DNA of 64,000 nt from CADEED01 sp963839685 (GTDB taxonomy: Bacteria; Pseudomonadota; Gammaproteobacteria; Steroidobacterales; Steroidobacteraceae): the NCBI GenBank assembly GCA_963839685.1, contig CAWIVS010000012.1, positions 310,001-374,000 on the forward strand. The letters run 5' to 3'. A program made the position numbers and the translations under genes. The notes under the pieces were generated by a model that ran no database searches, had not been told where the DNA came from, and saw nothing but the letters and a program-made list of their open reading frames with translations. Of the stretch, positions 10,301-18,358 are shown one piece after another (positions within the stretch are counted from its first letter, which is position 1; every line of letters begins with the position of its first letter).

Positions 10301-10933
10301 TGCCGCCAGGAAACGCACGTCGTTGGTCGCCACCACCGGGATGCCGGTCTGCTGGCCCAAGGACACGCACCTGGCGACCAGGGTCTCGTCGTCGGAACGG
10401 CCGAGTCGCTGCAGCTCGAGGTAATAACGGTCGCCGAACAGGCTCTGCCACCCGCGTGCCATGGTGAGCGCTTCGGCGTCGCGCCCGGTCAGGATGGCAC
10501 GACCCACGTCACCTTCGGCGGCGCCGGAGAGTGCGATCAGCCCGGCCGTCGTGTCGGCATCGAGCCAGGCGCGCTCGATCAGCGGCACGCCGCGGTCCTG
10601 GCCCTCGAGCCAGGCGCGCGTGATCAGGTTGGCGACATTCTGGTAACCGCGCGGGTCCTTGCACAGCAGCGTGAGTCGGGCCGGCTGGGCGCGTTCACCA
10701 CGGCCGCGCAGCAGCACGTCCACACCGATGATGGGTTTGACACCGTGTTGCAGCGCCTCGCGATAGAACTTCACCATCGCGAACAGATTGTTCTGGTCGG
10801 TGACCGCGACCGCCGGCATGCCAAGCTGCGCGGCACGCTCGACCAGCTCCGGGATGCGCACCACGCTGTCCTGCAGCGAATATTCGGTATGCAGACGGAG
10901 ATGGACGAAGACCGGTGACGCGACGCTCTGCAT
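7385..10933 (-). CDS. dnaE: DNA polymerase III subunit alpha
   Basis: 1182 residues (E. coli DnaE is 1160). Catalytic subunit of the replicative polymerase. The N-terminal PHP domain starts FVHLRLHTEYSLQDS. The C-family polymerase core has GPGRGSGAGSLVAY and the catalytic PDFDIDFCMDGRD, followed by GYGFNKSHSAAYALLSYQTG. Toward the C-terminus come the helix-hairpin-helix segment (ALIKSGALDGLAANR) and an OB fold (PVVIAGVLEELRKRG). I chose the ATG at 10933 (MQSVASPVFVHLRL) over the upstream MINSRA because homologues start close to the PHP domain. The reading frame is intact over 3.5 kb. Confidence 0.97.
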   Translation of the reverse strand: MQSVASPVFVHLRLHTEYSLQDSVVRIPELVERAAQLGMPAVAVTDQNNLFAMVKFYREALQHGVKPIIGVDVLLRGRGERAQPARLTLLCKDPRGYQNVANLITRAWLEGQDRGVPLIERAWLDADTTAGLIALSGAAEGDVGRAILTGRDAEALTMARGWQSLFGDRYYLELQRLGRSDDETLVARCVSLGQQTGIPVVATNDVRFLAASDFESHEARVCIAEGALLADPGRTRRYTEAQYLRSPADMARIFADIPEALHNTVEIARRCSLPLKLGESRLPNFPLPEGASADTYIGAEAERGFAARATAFDESQRARLDDYRERLATELGVICKMGFAGYFLIVADFIRWARANGVPVGPGRGSGAGSLVAYSLGITDLDPLKYDLLFERFLNPERVSMPDFDIDFCMDGRDRVIEYVAEKYGRERVSQIITYGTMAAKAVVRDVGRVLGMGYGYVDKIAKLIPFELGITLEDALEKEPELKRLYKEDEEVKNLIDLARSLEGLTRNAGMHAGGVVIAPSKLTEFAPLYADDKGGSVVTQFDKDDVEAAGLVKFDFLGLRTLTVIDRAVKIINARRAAAGEALLDISQLPMDDQATYDLMAEAKTTAVFQLESRGMKDLIRRLKPDRFEDIVALVALFRPGPLESGMVGDFIERKHSRNDSHAPPIDYLHPSLQPVLAPTYGVILYQEQVMKIAQVLAGYSLGSADLLRRAMGKKKPEEMAKQRSIFVGGAVKNNVPESQAAYIFDLMEKFAGYGFNKSHSAAYALLSYQTGWLKAHESASFMAAVLSADMDHTDKVVSLLYDCRKEVGLTILPPHVNLSSYEFAVVDDKTLRYGLGAIKGVGEGAVMALVNERRANGDFTSLEDLCRRLDLSRINRRVLEALIKSGALDGLAANRATLMYRLDGALALGEQNSKANETGQHDIFGLSATQAPDAVRVKAPDQPEWTEVQRLRAERETLGRAISGHPIDRFVNDLPRFITGRIADYLEAERPSASAEGGRSFFGGKPVVIAGVLEELRKRGPRTEILLDDDSGRIAVGFFDETFQQYREILVKDALLLIEGKLRFDEFANTWVLRASKVSELERLREKEARRIVLKMKASDGVPLERLQAVLARYRGGGCQVGVQFHGRNARGTYSFGADWNVRPTPALIEELEGLLGRGRIAVLYSPPPVSAGVTSIGG

Positions 10934-11138
10934 GGCGCGCGAGTTTATCAACGAATGCGCGCTTTATTCGGCTGGCAAAAAGATTCAGGGATTTGCGAGG
11001 CGCCGTGCCAGCCTGGCGTAGGCGCGGCCCTCGCCTGCCAGCCTGAATTCGCGCAGCGACTCACGTCCGGGATTGGCGGCGCGTAATGAACTGCTCGAAG
11101 CGCTGATGCCAACTCACCGCATGGCGCGGCGCTGGCGC

Positions 11139-11741
11139 TCAATCCTCGCAGATCGACGTCACGCGCACCGGTGCAAAACTGCGCCGATGCAGAGGCGAAG
11201 GCCCCAGGGCCTCGAGCGCCGCCACGTGTGAGGGCGTGGGATATCCCTTGTGGCCGGAAAGCGCGAAGCCCGGATAACGCGAATCCAGATCACGCATCAG
11301 CGCATCGCGCGTGGTCTTGGCGATGATCGACGCGGCACTGATCGACGGTACCGAGGCATCGCCCCTGATCACCGCCTCGAACAGGCACTCGAAACCCAGA
11401 CCATCACCGCCGGGACAGCGGTTTCCATCGATGAACACCTGCTGCGGCGGGATGCGCAGCCCGAGCAACGCGCGGCGCATGGCAAGCATGGTCGCCTGCA
11501 GGATGTTGATGCTGTCGATCTCTTCGGCATCGGCCCAGGCCACTGAGTGGCACAACGCACGGGCGCGGATCAGCAACGCGAGGCGCTCGCGCTCTTCGGG
11601 CTCGAGTACCTTCGAATCAGCCAGCCCGCGAATGGGTCGCGACGGATCGAGGATCACCGCGGCGGCTACGACGGGTCCCGCGAGCGGACCGCGCCCCGCT
11701 TCGTCCACGCCAGCCACCCGCAGCCGCACCCGAACTTTCAT
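11139..11741 (-). CDS. rnhB: Ribonuclease HII
   Basis: 200 residues. Cleaves RNA in RNA-DNA hybrids and at single ribonucleotides in DNA. The motif GVDEAGRGPLAGPVV near residues 11-25 carries the catalytic Asp13 and Glu14; a third acidic site is in VFIDGNRCPG, with SISAASIIAKTTRD following. The ATG at 11741 is preceded by GCGAGGAA, a good ribosome binding site, so upstream in-frame codons are excluded. It lies 29 bases after lpxB in the usual lpxB-rnhB-dnaE order. The 205 bases between its stop and dnaE hold no convincing gene. Confidence 0.96.
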   Translation of the reverse strand: MKVRVRLRVAGVDEAGRGPLAGPVVAAAVILDPSRPIRGLADSKVLEPEERERLALLIRARALCHSVAWADAEEIDSINILQATMLAMRRALLGLRIPPQQVFIDGNRCPGGDGLGFECLFEAVIRGDASVPSISAASIIAKTTRDALMRDLDSRYPGFALSGHKGYPTPSHVAALEALGPSPLHRRSFAPVRVTSICED

Positions 11742-11769
11742 TTCCTCGCCTTCTTCATGGAGCCCCTTT

Positions 11770-12942
11770 TCATGAAGAATGGGGCGCACCGGCGTGTGCT
11801 GTCCAGGCGGCGAGCAACGCCGCGATCTCACTCGCGGCGAGCTCTGCTCCGCCGCGCCGCAGCGTCTCGTGGATGGCGGCGAATTCGCGCTGCACCCGTT
11901 CTACCTGCGCCGGGTGTTCGAACCAGTTTGCGAGCGCGTCAGCCAGCTTGGCGGCGCTGGCCTCCTCCTGAAAAAATTCCGGCACCAGCTCGGCGCGGGC
12001 CAGCAGGTTCGGCTGCGAGAAGTGCCGCACTTTCACCAGTCCGAGCCGACGCAGCAGAAACGCGGTTATCGCCCCGAGTCGGTACGCCACCACCATGGGA
12101 CGTTTGCAAAGTGCGGCCTCGAGCGTAGCGGTACCCGAGGCCACCAGCACCACATCGGACGCCGCCAGCGCGCTGCGCGCATCGCCGTCGAGCAGCCGTA
12201 TCGCTGCGCGCGGCGCATGCGCGGCGCAGCGCTCTGCGAACAGGTCACGCAGCGCCGGTGTAACCATTGGAGCGATGCACACCAGTCCGGGGTAACGAAT
12301 GGCGAGCAGCTCAGCCGCGCCCGCGAAAGAGTCGGCCAGCCGCTCCACTTCAGCGCGCCGGCTGCCGGGTAAAACCGCGAGCACACGCGCGGTCGGCGCA
12401 ATGCCCAGCCGGGTGCGCGCCGCAGCCCGATCGACGTGCACGGGTATCTGGTCGGCCAGCGGATGTCCGACGAAGGTCGCGCGCACACCGTACTCGCGAT
12501 AGAAATCCGGCTCGAACGGAAACAGGCAGAGGATGAGATCGACGGCTTCGCCGATGGTGCGCGCCCGTCCCTGCCGCCATGCCCAGACCTGGGGACTGAC
12601 GTACTGCACGGTGCGCACTCCCTGCTTCTTGAGACGCCGCGCGAGTCCCAGGTTGAATTCCTTGAAATCGACGCCGATGAACACGTCCGGCCGCCATTCG
12701 AGGATTCGCCGCTGCAGCTGCGCGCGCATCCGCAGCAGCCGCGGAAGATGGCGCAGGATTTCCGTGAGTCCCATGACGCCGAGTTCTTCGCTGTGAAACC
12801 ACGGGTCGCAGCCGGCGGCGATCATCCTGGGTCCGGCAACGCCGCCGAACTCGGCGTGTGGAAAACGCCGCCGCAATGCATCGATGAGTGCGGCGCCCAG
12901 CGTGTCGCCCGACGCCTCCCCTGCCACCAGCGCGATGCGCAT
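11770..12942 (-). CDS. lpxB: Lipid-A-disaccharide synthase
   Basis: 390 residues (E. coli 382). Inner-membrane-associated GT19 glycosyltransferase that condenses UDP-2,3-diacylglucosamine with lipid X to form the lipid A disaccharide. It begins MRIALVAGEASGDTLGAALI, the LpxB N-terminal signature, and contains FGGVAGPRMIAAGC, VFIGVDFKEFNLGLARRLK, YVSPQVWAWRQGR and VLPGSRRAEVERL. The C-terminal GT-B domain has VASGTATLEAAL and the nucleotide-sugar region. It follows lpxA by 14 bases in the lpxD-fabZ-lpxA-lpxB operon. Confidence 0.97.
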   Translation of the reverse strand: MRIALVAGEASGDTLGAALIDALRRRFPHAEFGGVAGPRMIAAGCDPWFHSEELGVMGLTEILRHLPRLLRMRAQLQRRILEWRPDVFIGVDFKEFNLGLARRLKKQGVRTVQYVSPQVWAWRQGRARTIGEAVDLILCLFPFEPDFYREYGVRATFVGHPLADQIPVHVDRAAARTRLGIAPTARVLAVLPGSRRAEVERLADSFAGAAELLAIRYPGLVCIAPMVTPALRDLFAERCAAHAPRAAIRLLDGDARSALAASDVVLVASGTATLEAALCKRPMVVAYRLGAITAFLLRRLGLVKVRHFSQPNLLARAELVPEFFQEEASAAKLADALANWFEHPAQVERVQREFAAIHETLRRGGAELAASEIAALLAAWTAHAGAPHSS

Positions 12943-12956
12943 CAGTGAACAGGTCC

Positions 12957-13733
12957 CTAACGCACTAGGCTGCGCGTCGACTCGCCGATGAAGTCGACGA
13001 AGATTTTCAGCTCGGGTTGACTCGCCGCGCGGGTCTTCAGTTCCTCGACGGCGTCGGCGAGCTTGAGGTCCGAGCGATACAGCACGCGATAGGCATTCTT
13101 GAGATTGCGGATCTGCTCCGGTGTGAAACCGCGGCGCTTCAAGCCCTCGGAGTTGATCGAGTGCGGCACGGCTGGTGTGCCCACCGCCATGACGTACGGC
13201 GGCACATCGCGCGTCACCGCAGCGTTGTTCCCGATGAAGGCATGCGCCCCGACCTTGGTGAACTGGTGAGTGCCGGAGTAGCCCCCCATGATCACCCAGT
13301 CCCCCAGCTCCACGTGCCCGGCAAGTGTGGCGTAGTTAGCCATGACACAGCGGCTGCCGACGCGGCAGTCGTGTGCGACGTGCGTGAACGCCATGAACAG
13401 GTTGTCGCTGCCGATGACCGTGACGCCTCCGCCATGCGCGGTGCCGCGGTTCATGGTGGTGAATTCGCGGAACACGTTGCGATCACCGATCTCGAGCCGC
13501 GTCGGTTCGCCTTTGTACTTGAGATCCTGCGGCGCATCACCGATGGATGCGAATTGGAAGATCTTGTTGCCGGCGCCGATCGTGGTCGGTCCGTTGATGA
13601 CGGCGTGGGGTCCGATCCAGGTGCTCGCCCCGATGCGCACATCGTCGCCGATTACCGTGAAGGCACCCACCGTGACATCCGCTGCCAGCTCCGCCTTGGG
13701 AGAAATGATGGCTCGAGGATCGATGTGGCTCAC
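12957..13733 (-). CDS. lpxA: UDP-N-acetylglucosamine acyltransferase
   Basis: 258 residues. First enzyme of lipid A synthesis, transferring a 3-hydroxyacyl chain from ACP to UDP-GlcNAc in the cytosol. Left-handed beta-helix hexapeptide repeats run through most of the protein, the catalytic His is H121 in THVAHDCRVG, and the helical C-terminal domain starts near GLKRRGFTPEQIRNLKNAY. The GTG start overlaps the fabZ stop as GTGA (13730-13733), so translational coupling with fabZ is likely. Confidence 0.96.
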   Translation of the reverse strand: MSHIDPRAIISPKAELAADVTVGAFTVIGDDVRIGASTWIGPHAVINGPTTIGAGNKIFQFASIGDAPQDLKYKGEPTRLEIGDRNVFREFTTMNRGTAHGGGVTVIGSDNLFMAFTHVAHDCRVGSRCVMANYATLAGHVELGDWVIMGGYSGTHQFTKVGAHAFIGNNAAVTRDVPPYVMAVGTPAVPHSINSEGLKRRGFTPEQIRNLKNAYRVLYRSDLKLADAVEELKTRAASQPELKIFVDFIGESTRSLVR

Positions 13734-14209
13734 GCAGCTGGCGCCTTGGAAGAGGTCTTGTTGGTTTCGGGGGCGACCATCATTTCCGCAGACGTTACCT
13801 CATCATCACCCACGTAGGCGACAGTGCTGAACTTCCATATGCCGCGCACCTGGCGCTCGAGCTTGGCGGTCAGGATCAACTGGTCGCCCGGCTCCACGGG
13901 TTTGCGGAAGCGCGCCTTGTCGATGCCAACGAAGTAGAACTTGGTGGTCTCGTCGGGAACCACGTCGGCCGTCACGAAGGCCAGCACACCGGCGGCCTGC
14001 GCCAACGCCTCGATGATCATGACACCGGGCATCACCGGGCGATGCGGGAAGTGTCCGGGAAAAAACGGCTCGTTCATCGTGACGTTCTTGATCGCGCGGA
14101 TGCTGTCGCCCTTGACGCATTCCAGTACGCGATCCACCAGCAGGAAAGGATACCGGTGCGGCAACAGGCGCATCACGCCCATGATGTCGAGAGAGACCGA
14201 TTGGCTCAT
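13730..14209 (-). CDS. fabZ: 3-hydroxyacyl-ACP dehydratase FabZ
   Basis: 159 residues. Dehydrates 3-hydroxyacyl-ACP in fatty acid elongation and competes with LpxA for 3-hydroxyacyl-ACP. The hot-dog fold is marked by LLPHRYPFLLVDRV near the N-terminus and GHFPHRPVMPGVMIIEALAQ, which carries the catalytic His and Glu. The ATG at 14209 lies 5 bases downstream of the lpxD stop; longer in-frame extensions run into lpxD and are artefacts. It overlaps lpxA by 4 bases. Confidence 0.96.
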   Translation of the reverse strand: MSQSVSLDIMGVMRLLPHRYPFLLVDRVLECVKGDSIRAIKNVTMNEPFFPGHFPHRPVMPGVMIIEALAQAAGVLAFVTADVVPDETTKFYFVGIDKARFRKPVEPGDQLILTAKLERQVRGIWKFSTVAYVGDDEVTSAEMMVAPETNKTSSKAPAA

Positions 14210-14213
14210 TGAG

Positions 14214-15261
14214 TTATTCCTCGGAAGAATCCTGTCCCGACGCGGAATAGCCGACGTGTTTCTCGACCGCCCGCAGTCGCTTCGCCATGGCGTCGAGCCG
14301 CTTGAAGCGCGCCACGAGGCGCCGCCACACGCCGGCTTCCTCGCCCGGCAGGGCCGAAGAGTACACGCCGGGCTTGGTGATGTTGTGTGAAATGAACGAG
14401 GTGCCGAGCACCACCACGTCATCACACAAGGTGATGTGGCCGTTGAGGCCCACCTTCCCGCCCAGGATGCAACGCTTGCCCACCACGGTGCTGCCGGCGA
14501 TGGCGACCACCGCGGCGAGCGCGGAGTGAGCGCCGATGCGGCAGTTGTGGGCGATCATGATGAGGTTGTCGAGCTTCACGCCCTCTTCGATCACCGTGTC
14601 GCCGAGTGCGCCGCGATCGATGGTGGTGTTCGCGCCGATCTCCACGTCATCGCCGACGATGACTGAGCCGATCTGTGGCACCTTGACCCAGGCGCCCTTC
14701 TCGGGCGCGAAGCCGAAGCCGTCGCCGCCGATCACCGCGCCAGGCTGCACGGTGCAACGCGCACCCAGCACCACCTGGTGCCCGAGGAACACATTTGCCA
14801 TGAGGCGCGTATCGTCGCCGACCACTGCGTCCGCTTCGATGATGCAGCCCGGGCCGATGAAGCAACGCGCACCGATTCGCGCGCGTTCACCGACAAAGGC
14901 GTGCGCGGAGATCTCGCTGCTGGCATCGGCACGCGCACTTGCGGCCACACAGGCGCTGGGCGTGTATGCCGGGATTCAGCGGCGGCTCGGGATGCAGCAG
15001 CGTGGCGACGCGCGCGTAGGTGGCGTGCGGATTACCGGTCACCAGCGCCGCCACTGGCGACTGACCGGCTGATTTCGCATCGAGGATCACCGCGCCCGCG
15101 CGCGTGTCCTTGAGTTGCGCGACGTATTTCGGATTGGCGAGAAATGTCACCGCGCGCGGTCCCGCCTGCGACAGCGAACCCACCGAGTCGACGGTGGCGG
15201 CCGGATCGCCGCGCAGTTCGCAGCCGAAACGTACCGCCAGATCGCCGAGGGTCAGTGTCAT
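14214..15261 (-). CDS. lpxD: UDP-3-O-acylglucosamine N-acyltransferase (frame interrupted once)
   Basis: Third step of lipid A synthesis: N-acylation of UDP-3-O-acyl-glucosamine. The N-terminal uridine-binding domain (MTLTLGDLAVRFGCELRGD through HPEPPLNPGIH) and the hexapeptide-repeat domain (GPGCIIEADAVVGDDTRLMA, GGDGFGFAPEKGAW, catalytic-His region IMIAHNCRIGAHS) are in different frames. Deleting one base of a GGG run at 14958-14960 joins them into 348 residues, close to the 341 of E. coli. The gene sits between skp and fabZ as usual. Since LpxD is needed for lipid A, I treat the shift as a sequence error. Confidence 0.93.
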
Positions 15262-15298
15262 GGCGGCGGCGCGCGCTTGCGCCTCTGCGGCCCCGGAA

Positions 15299-15868
15299 TC
15301 AGGGCTTGGCGGGAGGCGTGGGCTGCGGCGAGGTCGAGCCCGTGGTGGCGGCGGGCTTGGTCGCTCGGGATTGCAGCACGGCCAGCACCGGATCGGTGAT
15401 GTTGACTGCGGGCGTCGCGTAGATGACGCCGTCCATGAGCACGATGTCGAATTTCTGCGCCTTCGCGTACTCACGAATTTCGTTCTCGAGCAGGCGCTGC
15501 ACCTTGGCGAACTCTTCCTGGCGCTTGGCTTCGGAATCGTCTTTCAGCTCCTTGCCCTTGCGCTCGAGCTCACGCGCGCTGTCACGTAATTCCTTCTCGG
15601 CCTTGGTACGTTGGTCGGCCGTCATCGTGGCGCTGTCTTTCTGCAGCTTCTCGGCTTTGGTCTTGAGCGCGCGATCCTGGGTCACGAGCTGCTGGTAGCG
15701 CGGATTGAACTCCGCATCGAGCGCGTCGCTCAGCGCCTTCACCTGCGGCGACTCCTTCAGCAACCGTGCGTAATCGACGACGCCGACCTTGACCTCTGCC
15801 AGAGCCGGGACAGCAAACATTGCGGCCGCGACGGACCCCAGAAGAATTTTGCGAAACGAAACCTGCAC
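15299..15868 (-). CDS. skp: OmpH/Skp family periplasmic chaperone
   Basis: 189 residues. Holds unfolded outer-membrane proteins in the periplasm before BamA insertion. A signal peptide (KILLGSVAAAMFAVPALA) is followed by KVGVVDYARLLKESPQ and a long charged helical hairpin (about residues 55-130) that forms the Skp tentacles. The Pro/Thr-rich tail (STSPQPTPPAKP) is a lineage extra. The GTG at 15868 is preceded by AAGAGGTAAG at good spacing. It is encoded directly after bamA, 29 bases downstream. Confidence 0.9.
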   Translation of the reverse strand: MQVSFRKILLGSVAAAMFAVPALAEVKVGVVDYARLLKESPQVKALSDALDAEFNPRYQQLVTQDRALKTKAEKLQKDSATMTADQRTKAEKELRDSARELERKGKELKDDSEAKRQEEFAKVQRLLENEIREYAKAQKFDIVLMDGVIYATPAVNITDPVLAVLQSRATKPAATTGSTSPQPTPPAKP

Positions 15869-15897
15869 TGAACTTACCTCTTGAAAATCCTGGCCGC

Positions 15898-18333
15898 TTA
15901 GAAAGCCTGGCCCACGGAGAACTGGAAGCGTTCGACTTCGTCCTCGTAGAGGAACGCGTCGCCCTTGTAGGCATTCAGCGGAATGGCGTAGCTGAACCGG
16001 AATACACCCAATGGCGCAAGCCATTGAACGGCCACGCCCGTCGAATGCTTCAATTTATCATACTCGAAATCGTACGAGACCGGCTGTCGGGCGGGTCCCA
16101 GGAACGTGTAGCGATTGCCGGTCGAGAACACGTTGCCCATGTCATAGAACCACGACAGGCGCGCCGAACTCTGGAATTTCTGCGGCAGCGGAATCAGCAC
16201 CTCCGCGCGGGCCGCGACCTTCAGGTTGCCACCGAAGGGATTCCCGAAATCGTCCTTGGGTCCCAGGCGGCTCTCTTTGTAGCCACGCACGGTCTCCGGG
16301 CCGCCGGCGTAGAACTGCCGATATGGCGGCAAGGCCGTGGTATCGCCGATATCCATGCCGTAGGCGAGGTCTGCGCCCAGCTGTAAGGTGAATCGGCCAA
16401 ACAGCGGGACGTATTTCAGAAACTCGTAGCTCGCGACGTAGTACTCCACCTCGCTGGCGCCGGGAATCGTGTAGGCCAGGCCGAACGAATGGCGCATGCC
16501 GCGATCGGCGAACAACGAGCGATTGCGACTGTCGTAATTCCACGACGTGGTGAACTCGACCGTCCGGTAGTCAGTCCCGTAGATGCGAAGATAGGCGGGG
16601 CCCGCGCAGTCGGTCGGGTTGCCGACAAGATTGAGGCACTCCTGCGTCGGGTTGCCGTTCTGACTGACCCACTCGATGGACTGGCGTGCGCTGCCGCCGC
16701 TGGTGACCAGCAGGCTCGATTTCTGGAAAGACAATCCGAAGCGGACGCCCTGGCTCTCGGAAATCGGGTAACCCACGTCGAATGCCGCCGCCAGGGTCTC
16801 CGATGAGAAGTCGGACGCCGCCGAAACAAACTGTGTCTGGTCGCGATAGCTCAGGCTGCTCGTGAACCCGACGTTGTCGGCGGTGAAATACGGCTCGGTC
16901 ACCGAGAGGCCGTACACCTTGGCGTACTGGCCGGAATTGAGGTCGATCGAGACGCGGCGCCCGGTTCCAAGGAAATTGGCGTCGGCGTAATTGCCGCTGA
17001 GCATGAACGACTGCGACTCGGAATAACCGATGCCGCCCCCGAGCTGCGCCGAGGGGCCCTCCTCGATTTCGTAGTCCACATCCACGAGGTCCGCGGACCC
17101 GGCGACGGGCTTGGTTTCCGACTCGACCTTCTTGATATACGGCAGTCGCTCGAGGCGCTGCTTGGATCGATCCAGGGCGACGTTCGACAACCAGCCGCCT
17201 TCGAGCTGGCGCATCTCACGGCGCAGCACTTCGTCGTTGATCTTGGTGACACCGTTGAAGGTGATGTGCCGCACGTAGACGCGGTTGCCCGGATCGACGA
17301 AGAACGTCAACGACAGCTCCTTGTTCGCCGGGTCGCCCAGAGTCGTCGGTACCGGATCGACCTTCGCGAAGGCGAAGCCGTCCTCACCGAGCCGGTTCTG
17401 CAACAGCTCCTGCGTCGCGGTGATCATCTTGCGTGAGAACTGGTCCCCCGGCTGCACGATGAGGTAGCGCTTCAACAGCGCTTCGGCCACGACGAAGGTG
17501 CCGGCGAGTTTCACTTCCTTGACCTTGTAGACGTCACCTTCGTTGATGTTCACCGTGATGAAGATGTCGTCCTTCTCGGGCGCGATGGCGACCTGGGTGG
17601 ATTCGACTTCGAAGTTCGCGTAGCCGCGGTCCATGTAAAAGGAGCGCAGCTTCTCGAGATCGCCCTGCATCGATTCACGCGAGTAACGATCGTCCTGCTT
17701 GTAGAACGACAACAGGTTTGGCGTCTTGAGCTCGAACGCCTCGAGGATGTCCTTTTCCTTGAAGGTGTGATTTCCGACAATATTGATCTGGCGGATCTTG
17801 GCGCGTTTGCCTTCGACGATATCGATCTTGATCTTGACGCGATTGCCGGCAACTTCCTCGACGCTGGTATCGATGCGCGCCGCGTACTTGCCGCGCGCGC
17901 CGTATTGATCCTGCAGGAAGGACTTGACGTCCTCGAGCACCGAGCGGTCGAAGGTCTTGCCCTGCGCGAGGCCGACATTGCGCAGCGACTTGCCGAGGTC
18001 CTCGTCCTTGATGTCCTTGTTGCCCTCGATCTCGAAGCTTTCGATGGTGGGACGTTCGTTCACCACCACGATCAGCACGTTGCCTTCACGTCGCAGTTCG
18101 ACGTCGCGGAAGAAGCCGGTGTCGTACAGGGCGCGCACCGCTTCGCGCACCCGTTGCGCGGACAATACGTCGCCGATGTTGATCGGCAGGTAGTTGTAGA
18201 CCGTGCCTTCCGTCACGCGCTGCAGACCCTCGACGCGAATGTCGCCGACGGTGAACACCGGCCCCTCCTGGGCGAATGACACCGTGGCCAGCAGCATCGC
18301 GCTGACGACACAACGACTTACAAACTTGATCAA
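15898..18333 (-). CDS. bamA: Outer membrane protein assembly factor BamA
   Basis: 811 residues, nearly identical in length to E. coli BamA (810). Core of the BAM complex that inserts beta-barrels into the outer membrane. After a signal peptide (CVVSAMLLATVSFAQ), five POTRA domains cover about residues 23-345, beginning FTVGDIRVEGLQRVTEGTVY. The Omp85 barrel follows and ends in the aromatic signature FQFSVGQAF. The gene lies between rseP and skp, as in other gammaproteobacteria, which joins sigma-E stress control with outer-membrane assembly. The frame is intact. Confidence 0.98.
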   Translation of the reverse strand: MIKFVSRCVVSAMLLATVSFAQEGPVFTVGDIRVEGLQRVTEGTVYNYLPINIGDVLSAQRVREAVRALYDTGFFRDVELRREGNVLIVVVNERPTIESFEIEGNKDIKDEDLGKSLRNVGLAQGKTFDRSVLEDVKSFLQDQYGARGKYAARIDTSVEEVAGNRVKIKIDIVEGKRAKIRQINIVGNHTFKEKDILEAFELKTPNLLSFYKQDDRYSRESMQGDLEKLRSFYMDRGYANFEVESTQVAIAPEKDDIFITVNINEGDVYKVKEVKLAGTFVVAEALLKRYLIVQPGDQFSRKMITATQELLQNRLGEDGFAFAKVDPVPTTLGDPANKELSLTFFVDPGNRVYVRHITFNGVTKINDEVLRREMRQLEGGWLSNVALDRSKQRLERLPYIKKVESETKPVAGSADLVDVDYEIEEGPSAQLGGGIGYSESQSFMLSGNYADANFLGTGRRVSIDLNSGQYAKVYGLSVTEPYFTADNVGFTSSLSYRDQTQFVSAASDFSSETLAAAFDVGYPISESQGVRFGLSFQKSSLLVTSGGSARQSIEWVSQNGNPTQECLNLVGNPTDCAGPAYLRIYGTDYRTVEFTTSWNYDSRNRSLFADRGMRHSFGLAYTIPGASEVEYYVASYEFLKYVPLFGRFTLQLGADLAYGMDIGDTTALPPYRQFYAGGPETVRGYKESRLGPKDDFGNPFGGNLKVAARAEVLIPLPQKFQSSARLSWFYDMGNVFSTGNRYTFLGPARQPVSYDFEYDKLKHSTGVAVQWLAPLGVFRFSYAIPLNAYKGDAFLYEDEVERFQFSVGQAF

Positions 18334-18358
18334 TTGAGACCCCTGAAAGATTCCGGAA

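Noticed and set aside
10934..11138. Possible short gene between rnhB and dnaE (pieces VSWHQRFEQFITRR and ESLREFRLAGEGRAYARLA in neighbouring frames)
   Set aside because: Needs a frameshift to join, has no clear ribosome binding site and matches no family I know. The gap is under 300 bases and otherwise featureless.
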